NCBI GenBank assembly: GCA_004835665.1
Contig: RBKR01000014.1
Span: 1,321,895-1,385,894 of the forward strand
DNA: 64,000 nt
Source: Phoma sp. XZ068
Taxonomy: Eukaryota > Ascomycota > Dothideomycetes > Pleosporales > Didymellaceae
Direction of reading: 5' to 3'
In this document: positions 1-10,295 of the stretch, piece after piece
How the letters are laid out: each line of letters starts with the position of its first letter
Numbering within the stretch: position 1 is the stretch's first letter
Translations under genes and position numbers: made by a program
Notes under the pieces: model-generated
Database searches by the model: none
What the model was told of the DNA's origin: nothing
Seen by the model: the letters and a program-made list of their open reading frames with translations, nothing else

Positions 1-601
1 TGGAATGATGTGGAGTGTTAGAGCGGCGTGTAGTCCGTATTGGAAGCGGTAAGAATCTTCTTTAGTTGGGTTTGTAGGGCGGGCTGAATCTTTATTGCGC
101 TGGTTAATTGATCGGGAAGTTTGCTAGATTGGATGGCGTTTCACTGGTCTCGCTTGGGTTGTTGAATATTTGTTTTGCTTGATTGAAAAGGGATCGCGTG
201 CGCACGTTTCTCGGACTAAGGTATTGCTGATCGACTCTTGCATCTTCCTGTGAGATCATCCTTCGTGATGCGAGCTCTTTGATTATTGCTGTGTCCATCT
301 CTCGTACTAGTTTGTAAACACAAACCTCTGCTCTGCAGATAAACCTGCTGGCGTGAGCTCACTAAACTTGCTATGAGCCTTCTTACTCTTGATATATGCT
401 CTCAACTCGTCATGTGAGCACTCTCACCTTTACTTTGCGCTTGTCTCACCTTCCGCGGCGAGAGTCGCTGGGCGAGAGCATGTTTAGTATATGTACCGTC
501 AATCCGGCTCCCTCGCCTTCGTTCTACACGACTATCGTAAAAATTCAGAATATATATGCTTTGACTGGAATCCGATCACTTATCTCGTGTAGTTTGTCGG
601 C
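1..601. other. No supported gene
   Basis: I see no recognisable coding domain. A 64-codon open frame on the minus strand at 104-298 has no family resemblance and no convincing splice context. This may be the upstream region of the BTB/RING gene or the edge of a gene lying outside the window. Confidence 0.4.
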
Positions 602-1480
602 ATGCCAAAGGCCGAACGACGCGTCAGCAGCCGCAAGAGATATGGTTTCCGGTATGTACATAGCGTGTCGATGGACCCACTACTTACAGTACACAGACTG
701 GGATGCAGAATCGTACCTCTTATAGTTGGTCCAGCCAGGGTTCCTTACACCATACACGAAGACCTACTATGCAAGAACTCGAGCGTCTTTCGCGCTGCGC
801 TCCAACCGAATCGAAAGGAAGTAGAAGGAGACTGCTCTATCTGCCATGGTGAGCTGCTACCTGGTACCAAGGAGCTGACGTACTGCACCGCTTGTGGTGG
901 AAACTTTCATGACACTTGCATCACACAATGGTGCAACCAAGCTGCTCTGCACGCTACAGTAACATGCCCAATTCGTCGACAGCTGTGGAATACGGAAAAA
1001 CGTCAAGCCCCAAACGAGCGCAGCTTCGAGATCTACGTAGAGTGGCTCTATGCCAACAGACTCATCTCGGGGACTGAGGACAAAACAGAGTGGTTCGACG
1101 GTCTGACTGACGCCTACGTCGTTGATCTGCACATTGATAATCAGGAGTTTTGCAACTCAATTCTACAGTCAATCATCGAAGTGTGCGCCGTTGAATACTT
1201 ATGCCCTCGTACAGAGGGCGTCAGCCAAGCGTATAACAAGACAAGTGGTCACTGCAGTTTGAGGCGCCTTATCGTTGGAATCAATACAGAGTTGGGCTTT
1301 GAGGAGATAAATGAAGCGGAGGAAAGTTGCAATGAATATCTTGCAGAGTGCTGGCGGGATATGACAATGGTTCTTGCGAACAGACAGATGACTGAAAAGA
1401 AGGATTGGACACTCAAAGGCCTCATGGCCAAATTGCTTCCAGACGTTCTACTAAACGATAGCTCAGACAAGGAAGACTAG
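602..1480 (+). CDS. BTB/POZ-like protein interrupted by a RING-like zinc finger
   Basis: Single-exon frame of 292 residues. Residues about 38-68 look like the start of a fungal BTB domain (IHEDLLCKNSSVF resembles the VHKDLLC..S..F pattern). Residues 139-200 look like its second half (FEIYVEWLYANRL, then an acidic linker and an AYVVDLHIDNQEF helix). Between them, residues 78-126 hold a RING-like finger: C78-x2-C81, C95-x2-C98, H103-x2-C106 and C122-P. The last expected cysteine of the CPxC motif is an arginine (R125), so the second zinc site may be incomplete. BTB proteins usually act as adaptors for cullin-3 ubiquitin ligases, and RING domains recruit E2 enzymes, so a ubiquitin-ligase role is an inference. 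The start could also be Met24 (671), just ahead of the BTB-like part. No membrane segment or signal peptide is seen. Confidence 0.7.
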   Translation: MPKAERRVSSRKRYGFRYVHSVSMDPLLTVHRLGCRIVPLIVGPARVPYTIHEDLLCKNSSVFRAALQPNRKEVEGDCSICHGELLPGTKELTYCTACGGNFHDTCITQWCNQAALHATVTCPIRRQLWNTEKRQAPNERSFEIYVEWLYANRLISGTEDKTEWFDGLTDAYVVDLHIDNQEFCNSILQSIIEVCAVEYLCPRTEGVSQAYNKTSGHCSLRRLIVGINTELGFEEINEAEESCNEYLAECWRDMTMVLANRQMTEKKDWTLKGLMAKLLPDVLLNDSSDKED

Positions 1481-2123
1481 GCTGGATGGAGAAATGGTAA
1501 TCAAGAGATGGACGCGAACCAGGTTGCATCTCACATATGCCTTGATACAATGAATTACAACAACGATAATAACCAAATCAATCGAAGCAAGCCCTTAATC
1601 CATTCCCATCTGAACTCAATCACGCGTATAAACCTCAGATAGTCCAAGGGTTTCCCTCCTTCATCACAATGTGAAAGTGCTCTTCACTCCGCCCTACATC
1701 CTCCCAAAATCCAAGATTACCGTAACCGATTTCAAAATCTCCCCAATATTGACATCGTATAGTTGCTAAACGTCAAGACCTACAATATCAAATTACTCCA
1801 AAAAGGTATACTGTGCTATTGACTATCTCCGGAAGGTGATCATCGGCGCTTATGCGCTTTGGGCCGGATTCGAGCGCTCCTGGAGCTAAACTTGCGCCAT
1901 CGACGCCGATCACTGTCCATCCCTCCTGTTCCTATCGTAGTAGTATTGCTAAAGGCAAGCCATAGCAAACATCCGAGGCACGATCGAATGTCAATCAGGT
2001 TGAAGATGGGGTTCTCGTCATCGAATTCTTATGACCGTTGGTGGGTCAAAAAGCATGCTTGGCCTGACTTCCCACCACTACCCTTGCATGTACCTTTGCT
2101 AAACCTTACACCCTGTACTCCAT
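1481..2123. other. Intergenic; no supported gene
   Basis: Holds the 3' flank of the BTB/RING gene and the promoter of the haloperoxidase gene. A 116-codon open frame at 1859-2209 runs into the haloperoxidase start in another frame and has no family resemblance. Confidence 0.5.
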
Positions 2124-3099
2124 ATGCGTTTTGTTACTCTCGTAGGTGTGCTGATAGCCAGCGTTGCTGCGCATCCTCAAGGAGGCGCATTGCTCGGACT
2201 GCCGCTTGACATTGGAGCTTTGCTCAAGTCTCTGGGACCCGCACCTGAGAATGACCCGAGATTCACACACTTCAAGCCTGCTGGAAGTGGTGATGGTAAG
2301 CATACATTCTACATAAACAATCCTTGCTGCCGAGGTAACCATTATTACAGTCCGCTCCCCATGCCCTGCACTCAACACTTTGGCCAACCACAACTTTATC
2401 CCACACAGCGGCAAGGGCAATACCATTCCAATCTTGATCAAAGGTTTCGCGGAAAGCCTCAATATCGGCGCCGATTTCACCACCGCGATCGGCGGTGCGG
2501 GCTTGCTCGCGTCTCCCAACCCCCTCGGCGGCTCCTTCGACCTGTCCGACCTGAACATGCACAACTTTCCCATCGAGCACGACGCCAGCATCTCACGGCA
2601 GGACGCCGCGCTCGGCAACGATCAGGTCTTCTACGACCCTAACTGGCAGCAATACCTCCGCTTTTTCGATGGCAAGACCGTGACTGATGTGCCGACGGCC
2701 AGCAAAGCCAAGTTTGCACGCTACAACGACTCGCTCACCAGAAACCCGGAATTCACATACGGCGTCCGCGAAGCAACCCTCTCGTACGGTGAGAATGCGC
2801 TTTACCTCCAGGCCATGGGCGATCCTGTGAGCGGCAATGCGAAGATCGAATATGTTAGGAAGTTTTTCGAGAACGAGCAGTTGCCGTTCAACCTAGGGTG
2901 GCGGCCGAGCAAAGCGCCCATCACGCTGGCGAGTCTGGGTAACATGGTGGCGCAGTTGTCTGCCAGTAGTCCGCAGCCGATTGCTGAGGGCACGAGGCTC
3001 TTGGCTGATAGTTATAAAGATGTGTTGGTTGCCATTGCAGGGGGAAGGAATATTCTGGCGAATTTGACGCAGGGGATTAGTGAGGCAGTGGGGTTATAG
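2124..3099 (+). CDS. Secreted heme-thiolate haloperoxidase (chloroperoxidase/UPO family)
   Basis: Two exons, 2124-2295 and 2351-3099, joined over a 55-bp GT-AG intron, give 306 residues. The N terminus is a signal peptide (MRFVTLVGVLIASVAA). After splicing, the family hallmark PCPALNTLANH appears; Cys62 is the expected proximal thiolate ligand of the heme. The acid-base region is also present as E133-H134-D135 in IEHDASISRQD, the EHD-type motif of this family. Members (Peroxidase_2, PF01328) are secreted enzymes that halogenate, peroxidise or peroxygenate organic substrates with H2O2. Length and motif order match the short fungal members. The spliced frame restores the PCP motif exactly, which supports the intron call. 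The substrate cannot be told from sequence. The neighbouring regulator at 3474 may or may not control it. Confidence 0.9.
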
Positions 3100-3473
3100 T
3101 GCACTATATGTTAAGTTGTTGGATGATTCGATGAGTGTCCAATAGCTTTTAAGACGTTTAATTTCTCCATGCTTTTGATCACTCACTCCTTGACCCTATT
3201 TCATGCTTCTGCCGGAGGTATAGTCTTTAGAAATAGGGATGGACAGGGTATGATGATGTGGCAAGATCCGGGAAATGCAGTAACGGCTAGGAAGGCAGCG
3301 CGAATTTATATAGTATCCTTAGGAACAGGGATTGATGCATGATAAGGAAGTGAGGGATTGGTGAAATAAGCCCCACGCGAACAGTACGCTAGGTTAGCGC
3401 CAAATGACCGTTCTCCGAAAACGAACCATCTCATCGCAACACGACCTCAGCTTATCCATCTTCAATCAAGCTC
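3100..3473. other. Intergenic between haloperoxidase and regulator
   Basis: Contains the haloperoxidase 3' end and the promoter of the C2H2/Zn2Cys6 gene. No coding signal seen. Confidence 0.5.
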
Positions 3474-5544
3474 ATGACTTATCAGTGTTCCGCCTGTGAA
3501 AAGGCATACTCAACTGCAAGCCATCTGGCTCGGCATAGCATTGCGCGTAAGCTAATGATATTCATACATTTTGTAATACCGTATTTGCACATGAGCTGAT
3601 GATAGCTTACTAGACCAGTCTGATAGACAATTCAAGTGTCAGTTCTGCACGAAAAGTTATTTGCGACAGTCAGTAATCCTTAATGGGACGTCCACGTTGA
3701 TCTTGAGACTTTAGCAGGGATGTTGCATGTCGGCATTCTGAAAGATGCCCAAAACGTCATGGACAACCAGTAATCCGACAGCAAGGACGTGGCCAACCTC
3801 GGAAGGCTTGCAATAGATGTGCAGGCGCTAAGATATCATGTAACAAAGCCAGTCCATGTGTTGCCTGTATCAAGGTTGGGGCGCAGTGCTCGTACAGTCG
3901 TCTCACATCGAACCAAAGAACACCGGTGACTACCTACGCATCTCATCGCCCTGAAGTTCCACTGGGCAAGGATGGTGAAGCCTCAACCAAAAATGGTACC
4001 TTAGAAAGCCATGACCTCCGAACCCAGGCAACCACATCTGATTCCCTGGGTGCTGCTAGTCGCGTACCGTTCCTTCTCAGCTACACCTCAGCTGAAGCTG
4101 GGAACCCGAAGGACTTCGCGCGCGCTCTTGAAACCTCGAGGAGCGACTCTGAAAGGACTGCTATGGAGGATGAACCGGATGCAGATAACTTATTTTATCG
4201 CCCTTTCCCGACACTAGCGCCATTCCTAGGGGCCGAAATGTTTGCGTTCGACATATTCGACATGCCAACGCAAAGCGAATTCGTTTCCGAAGTACAAGAT
4301 GATGTGTTTCAGCTTCGTATAGTTGACTTGATTGACTTTCTGAAGAGTTCTGGCGGATCATCATTTTCTTCTTCACAGGACGCAGTCGCCTCGCTAGTAA
4401 CACCCTCCAACCTGGCACTCTGTGTGGAAAATTTCTTCCAGTACGCATACAGACATGCCCCAATAGTTCACAGATCGTCCTTCAATGTTGGAAACACCGA
4501 GCTCCCACTTCTACTCTCAATCTTCATTGTTGGCGCTCTCTGGTCACACCCTCGAGACACGTATTTTATGGTACTCGATACGATTGAATTGGCTGAAAGG
4601 TGCATTTTTGAATGCGATCTATTCAGGAAGTTACGAGGCAACGATGTCAAAAACGTTACTGTGTCTTCACCGGGCATCTTACCCCTCGTACAGGCTGCTA
4701 CCCTGTTAGTTTCGACCAGCTTTGCTTTCCCCGACCCTGATCATCGGCAACGATTCCGCAGTCAAAGATTCTCTGATCTCATATCAGTCACCCGGTTGCT
4801 TAGAGGTGACGCCGCACAATGTCGCCCTAAGCAGGCAGATATCGTTACTCCTTTTGACTGGACCGAATATATTGTTCAGGAATCTTACAATCGGTAAGTA
4901 CATCGCAGGACTCTTACTGTCAACCTGCTGAACCATTAATCAGGGTCAAATACTATATATACCTGCTGGATTGTCATGCTTCCCTGCTTTATGCCATACT
5001 CCCGCGCATACCAGTCTCGGAGATGCAAGTTGGTCTGCCTTCAGATGAATCTGCTTTTGTGGCGGATGACGCTGAGGCCTGTCGAGTTCAACTGCTATGC
5101 ACTCAATCTCACTTGCGACTCAGTCTTGTCAATGTTGTGCAGATGCTCATGGCGAGTGATCCGATGAGCTCACAACTGTCAAACTTGTCGGCATTTTCGC
5201 TATTCTTGACAATAGGCGGTTCGTTCTCCCCTCACCTAAAGTAACGTTCCGTTAGCTAACGTACATTCCAAGCCCTTCAATCTATGATTTTCACAGCAAA
5301 GACACAATTGATTGAGGTTTCTCAGTCAGAGCGTTTCCATCGTGCACTTGCTCGCTGGAAGGAGATTTGGGATCACTCGCAGAAGACCCGAGCTTCATCG
5401 AGACAAAGTGGATTTATGGTCCATGCGGAAGAAGTTTGGCTTCTGGCGCACAAGGTTCTAAAGGCTGATGTGTCGAAATTGGTGCCGAGGTTCGGAGTCA
5501 GTGACATGAAGCAGACGAGACGATGGTTGACGGAGCTGGAGTGA
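3474..5544 (+). CDS. C2H2 plus Zn2Cys6 dual-finger transcription factor
   Basis: Five exons: 3474-3546, 3614-3668, 3718-4893, 4944-5218 and 5273-5544 (616 residues, introns 49-67 bp, all GT-AG, phases consistent). Splicing exons 1-3 builds two adjacent C2H2-type fingers. The first is C-x2-C-x12-H-x3-H, its last His formed across intron 1. The second is C-x2-C ending H-x3-C. A complete Zn2Cys6 cluster follows, starting CNRCAGAKISC, with spacing C-x2-C-x6-C-x5-C-x2-C-x6-C. The remaining ~500 residues carry the helical fungal regulatory region (fungal_trans-like; segments such as YAYRHAPIVHRSSF). Regulators combining C2H2 and Zn2Cys6 fingers are a known fungal class and often sit in secondary-metabolism or accessory loci. 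It lies 310 bp upstream of the PSST-like gene on the same strand, so local regulation is plausible. The start ATG is the first that keeps the first finger in frame. Confidence 0.85.
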
Positions 5545-5656
5545 TCCTCACGCATATCGCTTCCCTGTGCAAGGGAATTTCAATTGTCTCCCTCAGTATT
5601 TGCATCCGCAATGCAGTATTGGCTCACTGGTCTCCTCCGTTGCAAAGTTCCCGAGT

Positions 5657-5709
5657 CGGAGAAAACCCACCAACAAGCGAAGGAGCTGACCTGTCCGGAG
5701 AAAACCCAC
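5657..5709 (+). promoter_or_regulatory. Two direct copies of a 14-mer upstream of the PSST-like gene
   Basis: The 14-mer CGGAGAAAACCCAC occurs at 5657-5670 and again at 5696-5709, 39 bp apart start to start, about 150-200 bp before the PSST-like start codon. Direct repetition in a promoter suggests a binding site for a regulator. The adjacent dual-finger factor is a candidate; that link is inference. Confidence 0.4.
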
Positions 5710-5747
5710 ACGGGACAACCAGCCTACTATTGGCTGAGATTTGCTTG

Positions 5748-5754
5748 TATAAAA
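5748..5754 (+). promoter_or_regulatory. TATA box of the PSST-like gene
   Basis: TATAAAA lies 101 bp before the ATG at 5855. An inverted CCAAT box (ATTGG, in CTATTGGCTGAG) sits about 20 bp upstream of it. Confidence 0.5.
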
Positions 5755-5854
5755 CCAGCTAGCATGTCAACAAGGTGGACTGTAAATTGTTTATTCCCAT
5801 CATTTTATCCCTTCAAATTCTCTTGCTATCCTCCTTGCTGTCCTCTTTCTCGCC

Positions 5855-6639
5855 ATGCTTCGACAATCCCTTCGTAAAGGTTGGTGTGAACAAATTTTGC
5901 TAAGGACCTCGATCTTACTGACTATTTCAAACAGCTTGCTTCCAATTGAGGCATTGGAAAAACAGGCAAGCCGATAGCACTTTCCGGCCTCTCCTTGCGA
6001 TGACTTCGAAGTCACCTACGCGACTAGCAATTGCGATTCGACATAATTCCACAGGGCAAACAATGGCGACTTCTCCATCAACTGAAAGAAAGCCCTTGGG
6101 TGTCGTGGAGTACGCATTGTGAGAACTCCATTATCTCAAGTAGCACTCCGTGCAGGCAACACTGACCAGAGCCTCGCCCAAACACTAGAACAACACTGGA
6201 CGAGATAGTCAATTGGGCTCGCCAATCGTCCGTCTGGCCGCTAAGTTTCGGACTTGCTTGCTGCAGCATAGAAATGATGCACGTTTCAATGCCTCGATAC
6301 GACCAAGACCGCCTCGGCATTATCTTTCGCGCTTCACCCCGGCAGGCGGACATCATGATCGTCGCAGGCACTGTCACAAATAAGATGGGACCAGCTGTTC
6401 GTCTGTGCTATGATCAAATGCCGGATCCAAAGTGGGTAATCAGCATGGGAAGCTGTGCCAATAGTGGAGGTTACTATCATTATAGCTACGCGGTTGTCAG
6501 GGGGGTGGATCGCATCTTGCCAGTCGATGTATATGTGCCCGGGTGTCCACCGACAGCAGAAGCGCTACTCTATGGGGTGTTCCAATTACAGAAGAAGATG
6601 AGAAAGACAAAGGTTACCAGGATGTGGTACCGAAAGTGA
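5855..6639 (+). CDS. Divergent complex I PSST/20-kDa subunit (NDUFS7/NuoB family)
   Basis: Three exons, 5855-5879, 5935-6118 and 6189-6639, give 219 residues. Residues 1-55 are Arg-rich, nearly without acidic residues, and look like a mitochondrial presequence. The mature part matches the PSST subunit, which carries iron-sulfur cluster N2 at the ubiquinone-reduction site of NADH dehydrogenase. All four cluster ligands are present: the tandem C94-C95 (GLACCSIEM), C159 (GSCANSGG) and C189 (PGCPP). Length is normal for the family. Several positions that are normally near-invariant differ: GSCANSGG where the usual motif has three glycines, RGVDR where a Cys is usual, and NKMGPAV where NKMAPAL is usual. 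These changes suggest a second, diverged paralogue rather than the housekeeping gene, but whether the genome has another copy cannot be seen here. Neighbours are a regulator upstream and an efflux-pump relic downstream. Confidence 0.88.
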
Positions 6640-6939
6640 TAATCATGTTCACAGTCCCTCAGGGTACCCATCCGACCCATTTGGGATGGGGTCTTTTCAG
6701 ATCAGTAATGGCGATGGCAACTGTGGTGAAGACTGAGGATTGGATAGAATAAAGGTAACTTCTCTCCCGGTTTGTGTATTCCATCGGCCAGTCAGTATGT
6801 ATCAAAAGGTGTGTCCTTATTGAGATGTTTACTCTGTGTGAGCCTTCGTCTGTCGCATGCATAGTAGACTGGGGGCAGAGTAAGCATGTATGTTTACAAC
6901 ATACTGTGTAGACCAATATATAACCACGCGGAGTCCTTT

Positions 6940-7760
6940 CTAGATGCGGCGTGTAAAATTCACAGCAACTGGCTTCGTGGTCTCGAGGAGCGTGGGCATA
7001 TACACCATTGGGGTTTCAGTTCCACTTCAAAAAACGACCAATCTATATCGTAGCATTGTCCAGTATATTTGGCATTGCAAGTTTCGTTGGGCCGATCTTA
7101 GGTGGTGTACTCACAGACAGAGCTAGGTAGCCAAACCTCATGTTCATTGCCAGATATACTGCTAACCAATTGCACAGGTGGCGTTTTGCTTTTAGTTGAA
7201 CCTAAATTTGGCGGCGTGTCATTATCTGTAGCGTGTTTCTTCTTTAGAAAACCTGCGCGGCAATACCAACACATGAGCTTCAAAGCTTGGATGAACAGGT
7301 TGACATTCTGGGGCTCTCTTTCTGATCTGCGCCATTGTTTTTCTGCTTCCTGCTCTGCAGTGGGGCGGAACAACCTATACTTGGAGTAATTCTAGAGTTT
7401 GCTGCATACTGCTCAGTTGTTTCCTGATAATTATGGTTTTTATCATCATGCAGTTTCACAAAAAGGAGCGGGCTCCTATTCCGAGTGGCGCGATTCCCAT
7501 CTCCCCATCGCGCAAAACATTTCTGTAAACAGTCTCAAGGGCGAAGTCCCTAATATAAGCTAGGGCTAGTCCTAAACGTAGTTATAGGAGCCGGTGCAAC
7601 GTTTGTGCGGCAAATTGTGCCGACGAAGATGCTCGAGCGCGTGCTGATTGCATATACAAACGTGATTGTAAGCGCGTTGGCGCTCACCATCGCTTTGGGA
7701 GGCCTAGAATTCCTCATGAGTTAGAATATAGAGCGGAAGAGTGTAAAAGGAAGAGTATGA
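6940..7760 (+). pseudogene. Decayed DHA2-family MFS drug efflux transporter
   Basis: Fragments of one MFS transporter can be followed in order on the plus strand but in different frames. About 6990-7125 resembles the SVPLQKRPIYI...GIASFVGPILGGVLTD segment between TM4 and TM5, reached only after a one-base shift in an A run. Next come a probable intron and a GGVSLSVACFFF segment near 7210-7250. LLLALQWGGTTYTWSN follows near 7340-7390, with stops in between. Finally an end segment at about 7585-7730 begins GAGATFVRQIVPTKML. The middle third, between about 7500 and 7570, is missing. DHA2 (14-spanner) pumps export drugs and fungal metabolites. Frameshifts, stops and the deletion make this a pseudogene. 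Confidence 0.7.
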
Positions 7761-9712
7761 TGGGTGGTGGTGCTGCATGGGCCATTTACAAAATCGTTGA
7801 AGCAACACAGCGGCTTATGCATGTCTGGACGGGTCCGAACCGAGTGGCATCAGAAGTTAATACTAAAAGATCTCCTCCAGCCCTATAGTTCTCTATTAGA
7901 CCATGAGAATTCATCATCGCTGTTTGAATTTATGGAGTTTAGTCACGTGCCCTTGTCGGACCGAGGTACGTGGAATCGCGCACAAACAAGGGTAATAATC
8001 CCTTTTGATCCGAAGGTTGAAAATAGTCAATGGCCTAAATCCGATGATAGTTCCGGCAAGTTTGTTCGCAACGGACTACTGACGATGTCGTCGACTGGGA
8101 AAGTGGGCATGTCAGCAGCCACCACACGGCTGGCTCACATCTTACGTTAAGCCTTAATCATGTCTTTCATATAGAAATCATCAAAATTCAGAACTACACT
8201 TCGTTGCCTGTTTGCGATATGTATATGGCCAAGGATCTCGAGATAAGCAACCTCTTACCTCATCATGCTCCGCATTATCCGCAAATCTATCGCGTCTCGC
8301 CTTCAACACTGATTCCTGATTTCATGTGACGTTATCTGGGGACGCAGTGGAATCAATGTACTCATGCCGACTTTGACAACTTTACATCGATGCGTATGAA
8401 GCTGGCGTAGGGTTGTTGTATAAAGCACAGTTCCCCACCCCCCTGCATTGTTCACAATTGCTCAAGATTTGATCCCAACTATCATTCCTCATCATGGTCA
8501 AATTCAATACGCTCAAGCCATCCTTGACTGTGCTTTGCATGATAGCAAACCTTTCATCATGTTCTGTCGCAAGGCTCCTGTCCTTACCCGTTCGCCCACA
8601 TTGGCTGCATGGTTATGTATTAGATCAATAAATGGCGATTGGCGAATGGCTATTTAGGTACCTAGATACAGGCGGCCACGTTCGTTAATTTGCGGGGAGG
8701 TTTTTTACAAGAGAGATTTGGTACTATTTCGTGCCTATGATGATATTAAAGTGACGATCTATTCCAGAACTTGAACCGTGTGTTTTCGTGTGACTGTTTA
8801 CTATGTTTGACGTCGGTGGCCTAAGAGCCACATCGTCACTTCCGAAGATTCCAAGCACAACAATGGACTCGTTGACAGGCCACGCAATTTCTCTTAGCAG
8901 CAGATCTGGTTATTCAGTTCGGTCGCGCTGTCTGATGCGTTCTAGAATCGTGAAAATCTGTTGTTGCAACGCCAATGACGCAAGTATTGGCCCTGGCGAA
9001 CTACTTTAGCGCAGGCTTCTGCCGACATCCGAGAAAGCGAGTGTGGAGTGAAGTTCTCCTCGGGAAGCGCACCAGGGCAGTAACAAGAACAGCCCCTCTT
9101 TCTTGTTGACTATTCCCAAGATGTCATTTACGCGCCAGATGGTTGAGCCACTATGGACCCCTATGTACGAAATTGACGCCATGATGCAGGATACTTCCAG
9201 CCACTGATGACAAGCTTGCGCCGACGAAGCTTGGATGGAAGCTTGGGAAGCTTAGCTTCCAGTTCTGGCGAGCTATGCCCAGGGTCCAGCCCAAAGCGGA
9301 AAAGTGTACCACCTGTTTGGAACGAGTCCCAAAGTGCGGGAGATCTTCCGAATATCAGACACTGTACTTGCTGGGATTTCCATCAGCGGCTGAGAAGCCT
9401 CGATCACGTTGGCTCTCGGCAACTACTCCGGACATCATCAACATCGCCGGTTGTAAACATCTGGTAGTGTCAGCGGCTATTCGCGTTCGCTAGTTACACT
9501 GCAGATCCAGACATTCACGCTTCCTTACAGTGCAGATCAAAACCTTAACGTTTAGTTTGATGATGTGACTGTCGCTTACAACGCCTTCCTTCCCTTCTCA
9601 GTGGGCCGTGTTCGCCGTCGTCGAACCTTTGTATACACGTCGAACGTGGTCTAGACGGTGAATAACATCATCTCACAGTTGCGAGGTGGAACATGCAAAC
9701 GACCGCAACGTC
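7761..9712. other. Gene-poor stretch without supported genes
   Basis: Several open frames of 60-130 codons occur (7764-8150, 8448-8657, 8803-9009, 9207-9493), none with a recognisable domain, signal peptide or splice support. Minus-strand translation around 8810-9130 has a short coding-like run but is broken by stops. I consider the region to be decayed or non-coding. Confidence 0.4.
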
Positions 9713-9720
9713 TATAAGTA
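9713..9720 (+). promoter_or_regulatory. TATA box of the small secreted protein gene
   Basis: TATAAGTA lies 163 bp upstream of the start at 9876. The stretch between is rich in CAA/CATCA, as in many fungal 5' leaders. Confidence 0.4.
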
Positions 9721-9875
9721 GGCCTTAGAGGTCACTGTTGTCCATCATCAAACAATCAATAATCATTCAGCAAGACAACACTTCGATCAGCTCTTCTTCG
9801 CACTGCGATTCTTTGTTACGCGCAATCAAACGTATCCACAATTTCATTTCAAAAGCCAGCACTCCAAAACCAAAA

Positions 9876-10295
9876 ATGCCTTCTGCTACCAAGACTATTC
9901 TCACTCTCATCCTCCTCACGGCTGCCTCAGCCATGCCCACTCCCCAGCTGGCTGGCGAGGGCGCACTTGCTGATAGCCTCTTCTCCAGTACCGACAACGG
10001 TGTTGGTTACGGAATCGAGAATGCTGAAGACAACACCGCAGGCCTGGTTGCAGGCCTCAGAGGTGGTGCACCCGCTGCGCCTGCGCCTGCTCGTCGCCAG
10101 CTTGACAAGATCAGCAACGGCTTCCAAACTCTCTCCAACTCTGCTGGTACCGGTGGCTCTACTACTAGCCTCACCAACTCCCTCGACAACATCGATGGAG
10201 ATCTTACTTCCGGCGCGGCCAACCTTGGTGCCAGCGGCGGAGCAATGGAGGAAGGTACCTTGGAGTCTGCTGGCTCCGCAGTCCCTCGTCACTAA
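9876..10295 (+). CDS. Small secreted Gly/Ala/Ser-rich protein
   Basis: 139 residues with no intron. The frame is open further upstream, but this ATG (context CCAAAAATGCC) is followed at once by a textbook signal peptide, residues 1-19 (MPSATKTILTLILLTAASA). A dibasic Kex2-like site (RR) follows an Ala/Pro stretch near residue 74, ahead of QLDKISNGFQ. The rest is low-complexity Gly/Ser/Ala/Leu without cysteine. No family was recognised. Secreted proteins of this size and composition in fungi may be cell-wall associated, effector-like or Kex2-processed precursors; I cannot choose between these. A TATA box and a leader of normal length support a real gene. Confidence 0.75.
   Translation: MPSATKTILTLILLTAASAMPTPQLAGEGALADSLFSSTDNGVGYGIENAEDNTAGLVAGLRGGAPAAPAPARRQLDKISNGFQTLSNSAGTGGSTTSLTNSLDNIDGDLTSGAANLGASGGAMEEGTLESAGSAVPRH

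Noticed and set aside
1859..2209. 116-codon open frame upstream of the haloperoxidase
   Set aside because: It overlaps the true start in another frame and has no family resemblance.
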